Shown here one piece after another: positions 9,059 to 18,477 of a DNA stretch of 64,000 bases (position 1 is its first letter; each line of letters begins with the position of its first letter). Location of the stretch: positions 987,970 through 1,051,969 of the forward strand of contig NZ_JACSPQ010000001.1 of NCBI RefSeq assembly GCF_014837055.1, written 5' to 3'. The notes beneath the pieces were generated by a model. It was not told the DNA's origin and did no database searches. It was given only the letters and a program-made list of their open reading frames with translations. The DNA is from Phocaeicola faecium (GTDB lineage Bacteria; Bacteroidota; Bacteroidia; Bacteroidales; Bacteroidaceae). A program made the position numbers and the translations under genes.

Positions 9059-9880
9059 TTAATATTGTTCCGCCTCGTTCGGGAAGTCGCACGACTTGAC
9101 ATCTGCCACGTATTGTCCGATGGCATCGGTCATTACCGTGTGCAGGTCGGCATAACGGCGCAGGAATTTAGGACTGAAACCTTTCGTCATTCCCAGCATG
9201 TCGGCCACTACCAGCACTTGTCCGTCTACCGCTCCCCCGGCTCCGATACCGATTACCGGAATACTCAGTTCGCTTGTTACACGTTCCGCCAGTTTTGCGG
9301 GAATCTTTTCAAGTACCAGACCGAAACATCCTGCCTCTTCCAGCAAGTGAGCATCACGAATCAGCTTCTCCGCCTCGGCATCCTCTTTGGCACGCACGGT
9401 ATAAGTTCCGTATTTATTGATAGACTGAGGCATCAGTCCCAAATGTCCCATTACCGGAATGCCCGCACCGATGATGCGACGGATGGCATCGATTACTTCT
9501 TCGCCCCCTTCCAGCTTGAGCGCATCGGCATGGGTTTCTTTCATCATGCGGATGGCGTTGCTTACCCCCTCATAGGGGTCTGCCTGATACGAACCGAAAG
9601 GCATGTCAATCACCACCAGCGCACGTTTGACACCGCGCATAACCGACTTGCCGTGATAAATCATCTGGTCTACCGTAATAGGAAGCGTAGTTACGTTTCC
9701 CGCCATTACGTTAGAAGCTGAGTCGCCTACCAGAATCACGTCCACTCCTGCCCCGTCTACTATCTGAGCCGTGGTATAGTCGTAAGAAGTAAGCATCGAA
9801 ATCTTTTCTCCCCGCTGCTTCATCTCAAACAGACGGTGAGTTGTTACTTTACGGGTATCACCCGACAAATATCCTGCCAT
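9059..9880 (-). CDS. panB: 3-methyl-2-oxobutanoate hydroxymethyltransferase PanB
   Basis: PanB makes ketopantoate from 2-oxoisovalerate and methylene-tetrahydrofolate, the first step of pantothenate and CoA synthesis, in the cytosol. The 273 residues match the family's size. Seen: [20 protein letters not shown] near the N-terminus, metal and substrate motifs LVGDSASNV and DMPFGSYQ, then GHLGLMPQS and the C-terminal IPVIGIGAG. panC and panD are not in this window. No TAnnTTTG box was found upstream. A degenerate part of the interspersed repeat lies in the gap to the next gene. Confidence 0.96.
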   Translation of the reverse strand: MAGYLSGDTRKVTTHRLFEMKQRGEKISMLTSYDYTTAQIVDGAGVDVILVGDSASNVMAGNVTTLPITVDQMIYHGKSVMRGVKRALVVIDMPFGSYQADPYEGVSNAIRMMKETHADALKLEGGEEVIDAIRRIIGAGIPVMGHLGLMPQSINKYGTYTVRAKEDAEAEKLIRDAHLLEEAGCFGLVLEKIPAKLAERVTSELSIPVIGIGAGGAVDGQVLVVADMLGMTKGFSPKFLRRYADLHTVMTDAIGQYVADVKSCDFPNEAEQY

Positions 9881-9960
9881 ATCTTTGTTATTTATAGGTT
9901 AAAATACTGATTTATAGAATATAATCTTGTAAAACGATAATCATTAAAAGTGAGCCGATT

Positions 9961-10020
9961 TTACGCTAAAAACACATGCGGAAGAACGGACCATCCCATG
10001 CGGTAGCGTTAAGGAAAACA
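9961..10020. repeat. Degenerate fragment of the interspersed repeat
   Basis: TTACGCTAAAAACACATGCGG (in two parts) and CATCCCATGCGGTAGCGTT echo blocks of the full repeats, but the CTATGGGTAG words are missing. It lies in the 195-bp gap between panB and the HAD gene. Confidence 0.4.
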
Positions 10021-10075
10021 AGCCCAAGAACCTGATAGTTCATCCCGAAAGGTTTTTCAGCCTAAAAAAGTCCGG

Positions 10076-10726
10076 TTATCCGAGCAGCGCCATCATGTCG
10101 GCATACGTAAATGAAGTGAAATCGGGGATAACCAGCTGGCACTTGTCTTGGATGGCAGACTTCGGATTCGTGGTACTCAGTCCTACCACCGCCATGCCAG
10201 CCGCGTTTCCAGCCTCAAGCCCGTGAAAAGAATCCTCGAAAACCACACAGTTTCCGGGCACAGACCCAAACACCTCCGCCCCCAGCAAGAAGCAGTCGGG
10301 GGCAGGTTTCGAGCGGGTAAACATTTCTGCCGTCAGAATACGGTCTACCAACTCCTTCAGCTCCGGATGCTTGGCATACACATTCGCCATTTTCTTTTCA
10401 TTCGAACTGGTAACAATCGCTATCTTTACCCCGTTAGCCCGCAGCTGGCGCATAAAGTCGACCACCCCCGGAACGTACTCATAGTTCATTTCGCTCTCAT
10501 AGCGGTTCAAGTCCTCGGTAATCCGGGCTTGCTCTGTTTCCATTCCCTGAAAATATTTTCCGTAAATCTGAGCAAGTGTCTGCCCCTTTATCATTGCTCC
10601 GAAAGTTTTACATTCCGGATGGAATTTCTTTCCTACCTCATTCCAAAAAACCGTATACTGTGATTCAGTATCCATCACCACCCCGTCGAAATCGAAGAGG
10701 GCAACTATACATTTCGTGATGTCCAT
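10076..10726 (-). CDS. HAD-family sugar-phosphatase/phosphomutase-like hydrolase
   Basis: 216 residues with the full HAD signature. Motif I is LFDFDGVVMDTE near residue 10, with the Asp nucleophile and the acid/base Asp two residues later. Motif II is IAIVTSS, motif III a Lys in FTRSKPAPDCF, and motif IV is CVVFEDSFHGLEAG. The helical cap between motifs I and II places it in subfamily I, close to beta-phosphoglucomutase and 2-deoxyglucose-6-phosphatase-like enzymes. Cytosolic. The substrate cannot be read. It is divergent from the MATE gene and may be monocistronic. Confidence 0.9.
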   Translation of the reverse strand: MDITKCIVALFDFDGVVMDTESQYTVFWNEVGKKFHPECKTFGAMIKGQTLAQIYGKYFQGMETEQARITEDLNRYESEMNYEYVPGVVDFMRQLRANGVKIAIVTSSNEKKMANVYAKHPELKELVDRILTAEMFTRSKPAPDCFLLGAEVFGSVPGNCVVFEDSFHGLEAGNAAGMAVVGLSTTNPKSAIQDKCQLVIPDFTSFTYADMMALLG

Positions 10727-10789
10727 TCTTAAAATTTATTTTTAGTTTGATTTAACGGCACAAAGTTCCGAAATATCGCTGTATCTTCC

Positions 10790-10797
10790 TAACTTTG
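10790..10797 (+). promoter_or_regulatory. Bacteroidota -7 box for the MATE gene
   Basis: TAACTTTG fits TAnnTTTG. It lies only 13 bp before the ATG at 10811, so transcription would start within about 10 nt of that codon. This leaves the second ATG (10826) a more comfortable start. Confidence 0.6.
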
Positions 10798-10810
10798 CAC
10801 CTCAAAATTA

Positions 10811-12181
10811 ATGAAAACTAATTTTATGAAAGAAAACAATCCCCATATTTTGGGCGAAGCCCCTATCGGCAAGCTACTGTTACAATATTCTATTCCCGCC
10901 ATTATCGGCATGACACTGACCTCGCTTTATAACATTATCGACAGTATTTTTATCGGACACGGCGTAGGCGCACTCGCCATTTCAGGATTGGCCATCACCT
11001 TTCCGCTGATGAACCTGCTGATTGCTTTCTGTACGCTTGTGGGCGTAGGGGGAGCTACACTTTCGTCTATCCGTTTAGGACAGAAAGACACGCAGGGAGC
11101 AGAACATATTTTGGGGAATGTAACCATTCTCTGCATCATAAACGCGGTGTTTTATGGCGGAATAGCGTTTATTTTCTTGGATGACATTCTTTACTTTTTC
11201 GGCGCAAGCGATGCCACGCTGCCCTACGCACGCGACTTCATGCAGGTTATTTTGCTCGGAAGCCCTATTTCGTACGTGATGATCGGGCTGAACAACATCA
11301 TGCGTGCTACCGGATATCCGAAAAAAGCGATGCTGTCTTCGATGCTTACCGTAGGGTGTAACATCATTCTTGCTCCGCTTTTCATCTTTGTTTTTGAATG
11401 GGGAATCCGGGGAGCTGCCCTCGCCACCATCGTATCGCAGTTTGTTGGCATGATATGGGTGCTTCATCATTTTTACAGTCCGCAAAGCTACATCCGCTTC
11501 AAACGTGCCAAAATGCGACTGAGAAAAACCATCATACTCAATATCTTCAGCATCGGGATGTCGCCTTTCGTAATGAATGTGTGTGCCTGCTGCATCGTTA
11601 TCTTTATCAATAACCGCCTGTTAAACTATGGCGGCGACCTCGCTATCGGGGCTTTCGGTATCTTGAACCGTATCCAGATGCTATTCGTAATGATTGTAAT
11701 GGGTATTACGATGGGTATGCAGCCCATTACAGGATACAACTACGGTGCACGCCATTATGACCGCGTACGCCACACACTGAAATTAGGCATTACCGCCGGA
11801 ACGATTATCACCACCGCCGGATTTCTGGCAGGCGAACTGGTTCCGGGCGTATTCGTAGGCATGTTTACCGACAATCATGAACTGACCGACCAAGCCACGC
11901 TTGCGCTGCGCATCGGTGTTGCTGTCTTTCCCGTTATCGGTGCGCAAATCGTTATCACGCAGTTCTTCCAGTCTATCGGCAAGGCGGTAATATCCATTTT
12001 CCTGTCACTTTCGCGCCAGCTTTTATATCTGCTGCCGGGACTGGCTTTCCTGCCTTCGGTTTATGGCGTGAAAGGTGTGTGGCTCAGTATGCCGATATCC
12101 GACGCACTGGCGTTTATTACTGCCGTACTGATGCTGATTTATCACTTCAAGAAAATCCAAAAACAACCGTCCGTCAGCTGA
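10811..12181 (+). CDS. MATE-family multidrug/cation efflux transporter
   Basis: An integral inner-membrane protein of 456 residues with about twelve hydrophobic helices arranged in two related halves, typical of the MATE family, which uses Na+ or H+ gradients to export organic cations. Recognisable motifs: PIGKLLLQYSIPAIIGMTLT at the N-terminus, the SIFIGHGVG segment in helix 1-2, and MGMQPITGYNYGARHYDRVR in the middle. Two in-frame starts exist (10811 and 10826, MKENNPH). The promoter spacing favours the second, but the first is kept as the longest frame. Its last 8 bp overlap the end of the opposite-strand Nramp gene. Substrate unknown. Confidence 0.92.
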   Translation: MKTNFMKENNPHILGEAPIGKLLLQYSIPAIIGMTLTSLYNIIDSIFIGHGVGALAISGLAITFPLMNLLIAFCTLVGVGGATLSSIRLGQKDTQGAEHILGNVTILCIINAVFYGGIAFIFLDDILYFFGASDATLPYARDFMQVILLGSPISYVMIGLNNIMRATGYPKKAMLSSMLTVGCNIILAPLFIFVFEWGIRGAALATIVSQFVGMIWVLHHFYSPQSYIRFKRAKMRLRKTIILNIFSIGMSPFVMNVCACCIVIFINNRLLNYGGDLAIGAFGILNRIQMLFVMIVMGITMGMQPITGYNYGARHYDRVRHTLKLGITAGTIITTAGFLAGELVPGVFVGMFTDNHELTDQATLALRIGVAVFPVIGAQIVITQFFQSIGKAVISIFLSLSRQLLYLLPGLAFLPSVYGVKGVWLSMPISDALAFITAVLMLIYHFKKIQKQPSVS

Positions 12182-13427
12182 ACAGCAACATGATGTTCAG
12201 CACGGATACAATGGTAGCAATGGCGTAAAGTACGAATGAACTCCAGCGCGAGTTGGCGTATTGTCCCATCACGCGGCGCGAGGAAGTAAGCCCCACTTGC
12301 AGAAACACAGTAAACGGAAGCTGGATGCTTAACATCATCTGCGAGATAATCAGGCCCTGAAAGGGGTTTTCGATGAAAAGGATAAGCACCAGCGCCACAC
12401 CCAATGACAGCAAGACACCTACCCGTGAGTGGATATCTTTGATGTGGTATGACTCGCTGAACATGCCGGCAAAGATGGAGCCTGCCGCCATGCCACTGGT
12501 TACGGTGGACGATATACCTGCCATCAGCAATGCCAGTGCGAAGATAACTCCCGCCTGACTGCCCAACAAGGGGTCGAGCAATGACTTTGCCTGCTGAAGT
12601 TCTTCTACCGGAGTGCGGTGAACGAAGAACGTGGCAGCAGCGAGCAATATCATCGCACTGTTGATTGCCCACCCTACTCCCATAGAAAACAACGTATCGT
12701 AAAACTCATACCTGAGCAGTTTCCGGATAGAAGCATCGTCTTGTTTGTTATATTCGCGGCTCTGTACCACTTCGGAATGAAGGAACAGATTATGGGGCAT
12801 TACCACAGCTCCCAGTACGCTCATAATAATCAGCATACTGCCTTGTGGTATATCGGGCACTACCCATGAGCGTGCCGCCAATGACCAATCAATATCCACC
12901 AAGAAAAGTTCGTAGAGAAAAGACAGCCCGATAACCGAAACGAAGGCGATGATTCCACGCTCGATGCGCTTATAAGAGTTGGTAAAAAGCATGATTACTA
13001 CCAGTATGGTGGTAAGTACGGCACCCCACGCAATCGGTATGTCAAGCAGCATCTCTAAGGCTATTGCCCCGCCCAATATCTCTGCCAACGAGGTAGAGAT
13101 GGAGGCAAGTACCGCACTGCCCAATATAGGACGCGACACCCATCGGGGTGCATACCGGGTAGCGGCTTCGCTCAAACAGAGTCCGGTTACAATGCCCAAA
13201 TGAGCCACGTTATGCTGTAATACGATAAGCATGACGGTAGATAGCGTTACCACCCACAGCAGGGTATAACCAAATTCCGAACCGGCTGCGAAGTTCGATG
13301 CCCAGTTTCCGGGATCGATGAACCCTACCGTAACCAACAATCCGGGACCTATGTATTTAAAAAAATCAAGACCACCCAAATAACGCTGGTGGTCTTTCCT
13401 TTTCAGTTCTTTAATGAAATTCCACAT
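12174..13427 (-). CDS. Nramp-family divalent metal (Mn/Fe) importer
   Basis: 417 residues with eleven predicted membrane helices. The family-defining DPGN motif is present in helix 1 (GFIDPGNWASNFAAG) and the MPHN motif in helix 6 (VVMPHNLFLHSEVVQS); together these ligate the metal in MntH/Nramp importers that run on the proton gradient. So it probably takes up Mn2+ or Fe2+ across the inner membrane. The gene ends tail to tail with the MATE gene, overlapping by 8 bp. A TATTTTTG promoter box lies on the minus strand at 13484-13491. No metal-responsive operator was recognised. Confidence 0.93.
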   Translation of the reverse strand: MWNFIKELKRKDHQRYLGGLDFFKYIGPGLLVTVGFIDPGNWASNFAAGSEFGYTLLWVVTLSTVMLIVLQHNVAHLGIVTGLCLSEAATRYAPRWVSRPILGSAVLASISTSLAEILGGAIALEMLLDIPIAWGAVLTTILVVIMLFTNSYKRIERGIIAFVSVIGLSFLYELFLVDIDWSLAARSWVVPDIPQGSMLIIMSVLGAVVMPHNLFLHSEVVQSREYNKQDDASIRKLLRYEFYDTLFSMGVGWAINSAMILLAAATFFVHRTPVEELQQAKSLLDPLLGSQAGVIFALALLMAGISSTVTSGMAAGSIFAGMFSESYHIKDIHSRVGVLLSLGVALVLILFIENPFQGLIISQMMLSIQLPFTVFLQVGLTSSRRVMGQYANSRWSSFVLYAIATIVSVLNIMLLFS

Positions 13428-13483
13428 AACTACTGTTTTTTGTTTTTATACATAACATCATACGTCCACGCAAGGTTTACCCA

Positions 13484-13491
13484 CAAAAATA
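13484..13491 (-). promoter_or_regulatory. Bacteroidota -7 box for the Nramp gene
   Basis: TATTTTTG on the minus strand, 57 bp before the start, fits TAnnTTTG. Confidence 0.45.
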
Positions 13492-13528
13492 AAAAAGCAG
13501 TTATATGATAAAGAAGTCTTCAAGCAAA

Positions 13529-14791
13529 TTAATTCAGCAGCCCGTCCCAACCCACTGCCTGATACCACGATATGGAAGTGCGGTAATAATCTTCCCAACT
13601 ACTTCTAACTCCGGTATATTCGGGGAAGAACATGCCTATGCCGCAGAAACGGTCGGCATCCACTTCGGGTAAATAGCTATACTTACCCGGAATGCAACTC
13701 TTCGCTATAACGGCTTGGTCTAATGCGGTTTGGATGGAAGCGGGAATCGTTCCGCCATTCAACTGTCTGAAGAAATCGCCTATATCGAAAGAGAAATATC
13801 GGTAGTCAGTTCTATCATTTACTCTTCCACCATATTGTTGTATGTTCTGATAATCAAGCGTAGAAATATCTGCGGCATGATTCTGAAGTTCGCCTGCCAC
13901 AGCATCCGCCAAGTTATCCAAACGGCTGCAATCGATTGCCGTACATGTTCCCCAACCGTCTTGTTTATAAACACTTTGAAAATATTCTTTACAGTAGTCG
14001 GTAAACGCCGTACAAATACGCTGGTAATCCACGTCTGTATCCGACAAGTAATGGAACATCCGTTGGTAAGGGAATCCCCATGCAGGAGTTTCCATAACCG
14101 AAGCAATGCAATAGTCTACCACGTTACGCAGCTCGTAGGCGACTTCTACCGAACCCATCATACAGGCATCCAGCAAAATAAAGTCAAGGTTTCCTGAAGC
14201 GAAAGAATTGGTCAAGACGTCGCGCAGTTCGGGAATGTTGATGGAATATCCGTCATCATCGCCAAATGCACGTGACACGGTAGCAGATGCGGGCATCCAT
14301 CCCGAAGCATGGGAACCGAATATCAAACCGTAGCTCTGGCTCGGAGCCGCCGTCTGCATATCCCTGAACACTTGCATCATCACTTCGGGGTCGGTAGCGT
14401 TATATCCCTCTGTTTCTATGTAGGTTTTCAGTACCGTAGCTTCGCCGAACACATCGCTGAACTCCTCCGTACTCAATGCCGTACGTCCGTTGATATGCCC
14501 TTTCCCGTCTGATATAAATTCCAAGATAGAAGGTTCGGTAAGCAACCCATCGTTTTGATTGGGACGATAATATACCAGCAACTTGCATGAATCAGAGTCT
14601 ATCGCCATATTCTGATACATCCACAGAATATTTGTTTTCAAGTATCTGTCCAAATTGGTAGCCGAATTGTTCGCCACCAAGTAAGCCAGAATCGTACGCC
14701 CGCTGAAAGTAGCTTCCTCCTGTTCGGGGATTTCATTCGAACAAGAAGCAAGCATGGCTATCGCTACACATAAATATAACAACCGTTTCAT
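13529..14791 (-). CDS. Clostripain-family (C11) cysteine peptidase, lipoprotein
   Basis: A 420-residue exported protein with a lipobox (AMLASCSN, Cys about 17). The body matches clostripain-like C11 peptidases. The catalytic His lies in LIFGSHASGWMP and the catalytic Cys in LLDACMMGSVEVAYELR, each with the usual preceding hydrophobic strand. C11 enzymes cleave after Arg or Lys and often self-activate; in Bacteroides fragilis the C11 enzyme fragipain activates a toxin. It starts 6 bp after a small secreted protein gene, so the two are probably cotranscribed. Natural substrate unknown. Confidence 0.88.
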   Translation of the reverse strand: MKRLLYLCVAIAMLASCSNEIPEQEEATFSGRTILAYLVANNSATNLDRYLKTNILWMYQNMAIDSDSCKLLVYYRPNQNDGLLTEPSILEFISDGKGHINGRTALSTEEFSDVFGEATVLKTYIETEGYNATDPEVMMQVFRDMQTAAPSQSYGLIFGSHASGWMPASATVSRAFGDDDGYSINIPELRDVLTNSFASGNLDFILLDACMMGSVEVAYELRNVVDYCIASVMETPAWGFPYQRMFHYLSDTDVDYQRICTAFTDYCKEYFQSVYKQDGWGTCTAIDCSRLDNLADAVAGELQNHAADISTLDYQNIQQYGGRVNDRTDYRYFSFDIGDFFRQLNGGTIPASIQTALDQAVIAKSCIPGKYSYLPEVDADRFCGIGMFFPEYTGVRSSWEDYYRTSISWYQAVGWDGLLN

Positions 14792-14797
14792 AGGATA

Positions 14798-15202
14798 TTA
14801 ATATTCCGGTTTTTCAAAATGAAAGGCAGAATCCACATCACGGATAACCAACGTTCCGCCTTTCTGATATTTTTCTTTCAACTTCTTCATCTCTTTCTCT
14901 AACTTCGCTTTCTTGCGGTTGAAGAACATAAAGCAGGTACGGTTTTGCTCGCCTTGCTTTTGCTCTAAATAATCTTTCAACTGGTAGCTGTAAGAGGCGC
15001 GGCCTACCAGCATGTCTTTCTCATCGACCGCAGCGCTGTCGACAAACTGGATGTCGGTAAAAAACACCAGCGAATCGGCAAACGAAGCTGATACGCCCGC
15101 AAGGTAAACACCGTATTTATTTTTATCTTTCGGCTGTTTGCTGAACGCAGACACGGCAAAAGCCGCAGCAAACAAAAAACAAATAATCTTAGTATATCGC
15201 AT
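14798..15202 (-). CDS. Small secreted hypothetical protein
   Basis: Unrecognised. The ATG at 15202 gives 134 residues; an in-frame TTG at 15211 is not used because it lies almost at the inferred transcription start. The protein has a Sec-type signal peptide (FAAAFAVSAFSKQ) and then a soluble domain rich in Lys and aromatic residues, with a highly charged helix (KKAKLEKEMKKLKEKYQ) near the C-terminus. It has one Cys only. The gene lies 6 bp before the C11 peptidase, suggesting a joint periplasmic or surface role, perhaps as substrate, inhibitor or chaperone; this is a guess from position. Confidence 0.7.
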   Translation of the reverse strand: MRYTKIICFLFAAAFAVSAFSKQPKDKNKYGVYLAGVSASFADSLVFFTDIQFVDSAAVDEKDMLVGRASYSYQLKDYLEQKQGEQNRTCFMFFNRKKAKLEKEMKKLKEKYQKGGTLVIRDVDSAFHFEKPEY

Positions 15203-15223
15203 AACTTTCAAATTTATAGGCTA

Positions 15224-15231
15224 CAAAGATA
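15224..15231 (-). promoter_or_regulatory. Bacteroidota -7 box for the small secreted protein/C11 operon
   Basis: TATCTTTG on the minus strand fits TAnnTTTG and lies 21 bp before the ATG at 15202. Confidence 0.55.
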
Positions 15232-15310
15232 CGAACTTACGGATAAAAATCAAATTTGAGGCGGCTATTTTACTCTATTTTAATAAGAAACCAAAGGAGT
15301 TAGAAGGACT

Positions 15311-15400
15311 GAAAAACGCTACCCGAAGCGTAAGCAAGTTCTATGGGTAGAACCGGTCAACGCTACCGCATAAGATGAGTAACGCTACCCGAAGCGTTTT
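15311..15400 (-). repeat. Interspersed intergenic repeat, copy B
   Basis: On the minus strand: AAAACGCTTCGGGTAGCG, TTACTCATCTTATGCGG, TAGCGTTGACCGGTTC, then TACCCATAGAAC. It matches copies F and H closely. It lies in the 385-bp gap between the divergent secreted-protein operon and uvrA, which has no gene I can support. Confidence 0.85.
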
Positions 15401-15401
15401 C

Positions 15402-15428
15402 GAGGTGTTTGCCACACCTCTTTTTCTC
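15402..15428 (+). terminator. Terminator-like hairpin abutting repeat copy B
   Basis: GAGGTGT (15402-15408) pairs with ACACCTC (15414-15420), followed by TTTTTCTC. No plus-strand gene lies upstream, so it may be a leader attenuator of uvrA or part of the repeat. Confidence 0.5.
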
Positions 15429-15587
15429 TTCATTTTCCGCGAAACAAAACAGCCTCAACTACCTGTCATACAGGCTGTCGGAGCCGGAACGTTCACTTTT
15501 TATATCTTCACTGCTTGCACAATCAAGATTTTCTTGATAACTTGCGTTTATTTTGAACGAACCCTCACAAAAACATAGTTTAGAAGC

Positions 15588-18377
15588 ATGTCTGAAAGTA
15601 ATTACATCTCGATTAAAGGAGCAAGGGTCAATAACCTGAAAAATATAAATGTAGATATTCCGCGAAACAAGTTGGTGGTTATCACCGGACTGTCCGGTTC
15701 GGGAAAATCATCGCTGGCGTTTGATACGCTTTACGCCGAAGGGCAACGCCGCTACGTGGAGAGCCTTTCGTCGTACGCACGCCAGTTCCTCGGACGAATG
15801 AGCAAGCCTGAATGTGATTTCATAAAAGGGATTCCGCCTGCCATCGCCATCGAACAAAAGGTTATCAGCCGGAACCCGCGCTCTACCGTGGGTACTTCGA
15901 CGGAGATTTACGAGTATTTAAGATTACTTTTTGCCCGCGTAGGCAAGACGTTTTCGCCCATCAGCGGACAGTTGGTAAAGAAAGACAGCCCGGAGGACAT
16001 CGTAAACTGTATGCTTTCGTACCCGAAGGGAACGCGATATACCGTACTGACGCCCATCGTTCCACGCGACGGACGCACGCCTGCCGAACAGATAGAAATG
16101 GACTTGAAGCAGGGATTTACCCGGCTGGAAGTAGACGGCGAGATAGTACGCATTGAAGATTATACGTATGACGAAGCGGACAAGGTGTATCTGCTGATTG
16201 ACCGCATGAGCTGTGACGACAGCAAGGATGCGTTGAGCCGACTGACGGACTCTGCCGAGACTGCCATGTTCGAGGGCGACGGCATGTGTCTGCTGCGCTT
16301 CTACCAACCCGACGGCGAAAGCAGGCTACACGCCTTCAGCACGAAGTTTGAGGCAGACGGCATCAAGTTTGAAGAACCTACCGACCAGATGTTTTCTTTT
16401 AACTCGCCCGTAGGCGCCTGCCCCACGTGTGAGGGGTTCGGCAAGATTATCGGCATCGACGAGCATTTGGTTATCCCTAATCGCGCACTGAGCGTGTACG
16501 ATGGGGCGGTACTCTGCTGGCGGGGTGAGAAAATGAGCGAATGGCTGAACGAGTTTCTGCGCGAGGCTCCGGCGCACGACTTCCCTATCTTTGCCCCTTA
16601 CTATGAACTGACGCAGGCGCAGAAAGATTACCTGTGGCACGGACCGCGCGATAAAGTCTGCATCGACTCTTTCTTTAAGATGCTGGAAGAAAATCAGTAT
16701 AAAATCCAATACCGTGTCATGCTGGCACGGTATCGGGGAAAAACTGTCTGCCCCGAATGTCACGGAAGTCGGTTGAAAAAAGAAGCGAACTACGTAAAAG
16801 TGGGTGGAAAAAACATTTCCGACTTGGTGGAAATGCCCGTTTATCAGCTGAAAGAGTTTTTCCGCACATTGAAATTAGACGCGCACGATACCGCCATCGC
16901 CCAACGCCTGCTGAACGAAATCAACAACCGTCTGGCGTTTTTGTCGGATGTGGGTTTGGGGTATCTTACACTGAACCGGCTGAGCAACACGCTTTCGGGC
17001 GGTGAAAGCCAGCGTATCAACCTCGCCACATCGTTGGGGAGCAGCCTCGTAGGTTCGCTTTACATCTTGGATGAACCCAGCATCGGACTACACAGCCGAG
17101 ACACCGACCGACTTATAAAGGTATTACGCCAGTTGCAGCAGTTGGGAAATACGGTGGTGGTAGTGGAACACGACGAGGAGATTATCCGTGCGGCAGACTA
17201 CATCATCGACATCGGACCGAAAGCCGGCAGGTTAGGAGGCGAAATCGTTTATCAAGGCGACATGAAAGACCTGAAGAAAGGCAGCAACAGTTATACGGTG
17301 AAATACCTGCTGGGAGAGGAAACCATCGACTGTCCGCCCAACCATCGTTCGTGGAACAATTACATCGAAATAAAAGGTGCAAGAGAAAATAACCTGAAAG
17401 GCATCGACGTGCGTTTCCCACTCAACGTCATGACCGTGGTAACGGGAGTGAGCGGTTCGGGAAAAAGTACGCTGGTGCGCGACATCTTCTATAAAGCCCT
17501 GAAACGCGAGTACAGCGAAGCAAGCGAACGTCCCGGAGAGTTTATTTCACTCGAAGGAGACATAAAGCAGGTGAGCGACATCGAGTTTGTAGACCAGAAC
17601 CCGATCGGAAAATCGTCGCGAAGCAACCCCGTGACTTATGTCAAGGCATACGACGAAATACGCAAACTGTTTGCCGAACAGCCGCTTGCGAAACAGATGG
17701 GTTACTCTGCCGGCTACTTTTCGTTCAACACCGAAGGCGGACGCTGTGAGGAGTGTAAAGGCGAAGGAACGGTAACGGTAGAGATGCAGTTTATGGCAGA
17801 CTTGGTATTGGAGTGTGAATCGTGTCACGGAAAACGCTTCAAGAGCGACACGCTTGAAATAAAGTTCGAAGGGAAAAGCATTTACGATATTCTGGAAATG
17901 ACAGTCAACCAAGCCATCGAGTTTTTCACCGAACATAACCAGAGAAAGATAGTAAAAAAACTGCTCCCCTTGCAAAGCGTGGGATTAGGCTACATCAAGT
18001 TAGGGCAATCATCGTCTACACTTTCGGGCGGCGAAAACCAGCGTGTGAAATTGGCTTACTTCCTCAGCATAGAAAAAGCACAGCCCACCATCTTTGTTTT
18101 CGACGAGCCGACTACCGGACTTCACTTTCACGACATCAAGAAACTGTTGGAAGTATTCGACTCGCTGATAACCCGCGGACATACGATTATCATCATTGAG
18201 CATAACATGGACGTAATCAAATGTGCCGACTACGTTATTGACCTCGGTCCGGAAGGAGGAGACAAGGGTGGAAACTTGGTAGTTGCCGGAACACCGGAAG
18301 AAGTAGCACAGTGTGCCGCTTCTTATACCGGGCAATATCTGGCAGAAAAGCTCCATACACAGTCTCAAAACGCATAA
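15588..18377 (+). CDS. uvrA: Excinuclease ABC subunit A
   Basis: UvrA is the damage-sensing ATPase of nucleotide excision repair; it loads UvrB on distorted DNA. The 929 residues match the family. Two ABC modules are seen: Walker A GLSGSGKS at 34-41 and GVSGSGKS at 620-627, with signatures [13 protein letters not shown] and [13 protein letters not shown]. Zinc-finger Cys pairs are present in [21 protein letters not shown], and [11 protein letters not shown] with CESCHGKRF. The UvrB-binding and insertion segments lie between. Although relatives often have two uvrA genes, this one has every motif. No SOS box was recognised upstream. A symmetrical hairpin terminator follows. Confidence 0.97.
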   Translation: MSESNYISIKGARVNNLKNINVDIPRNKLVVITGLSGSGKSSLAFDTLYAEGQRRYVESLSSYARQFLGRMSKPECDFIKGIPPAIAIEQKVISRNPRSTVGTSTEIYEYLRLLFARVGKTFSPISGQLVKKDSPEDIVNCMLSYPKGTRYTVLTPIVPRDGRTPAEQIEMDLKQGFTRLEVDGEIVRIEDYTYDEADKVYLLIDRMSCDDSKDALSRLTDSAETAMFEGDGMCLLRFYQPDGESRLHAFSTKFEADGIKFEEPTDQMFSFNSPVGACPTCEGFGKIIGIDEHLVIPNRALSVYDGAVLCWRGEKMSEWLNEFLREAPAHDFPIFAPYYELTQAQKDYLWHGPRDKVCIDSFFKMLEENQYKIQYRVMLARYRGKTVCPECHGSRLKKEANYVKVGGKNISDLVEMPVYQLKEFFRTLKLDAHDTAIAQRLLNEINNRLAFLSDVGLGYLTLNRLSNTLSGGESQRINLATSLGSSLVGSLYILDEPSIGLHSRDTDRLIKVLRQLQQLGNTVVVVEHDEEIIRAADYIIDIGPKAGRLGGEIVYQGDMKDLKKGSNSYTVKYLLGEETIDCPPNHRSWNNYIEIKGARENNLKGIDVRFPLNVMTVVTGVSGSGKSTLVRDIFYKALKREYSEASERPGEFISLEGDIKQVSDIEFVDQNPIGKSSRSNPVTYVKAYDEIRKLFAEQPLAKQMGYSAGYFSFNTEGGRCEECKGEGTVTVEMQFMADLVLECESCHGKRFKSDTLEIKFEGKSIYDILEMTVNQAIEFFTEHNQRKIVKKLLPLQSVGLGYIKLGQSSSTLSGGENQRVKLAYFLSIEKAQPTIFVFDEPTTGLHFHDIKKLLEVFDSLITRGHTIIIIEHNMDVIKCADYVIDLGPEGGDKGGNLVVAGTPEEVAQCAASYTGQYLAEKLHTQSQNA

Positions 18378-18388
18378 ACGGCATAAAA

Positions 18389-18435
18389 ATAAATTCATGG
18401 ACAAATCTTTAATAAAGACAAGTCCATGAATTTAT
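18389..18435. terminator. Bidirectional hairpin between uvrA and uxuA
   Basis: ATAAATTCATGGAC (18389-18402) pairs perfectly with GTCCATGAATTTAT (18422-18435) around a 19-nt loop. Both genes converge on it. Confidence 0.7.
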
Positions 18436-18477
18436 CAAGAACCTGTTCCCGCCGAAACATACGGATGAAATCGTTTA

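Noticed and set aside
9065..9721. Plus-strand open frame opposite panB
   Set aside because: Shadow of panB; coding signal is on the minus strand.
15375..15578. Open frame of 67 codons before uvrA
   Set aside because: It begins inside repeat copy B, contains a hairpin and has no protein-like composition.
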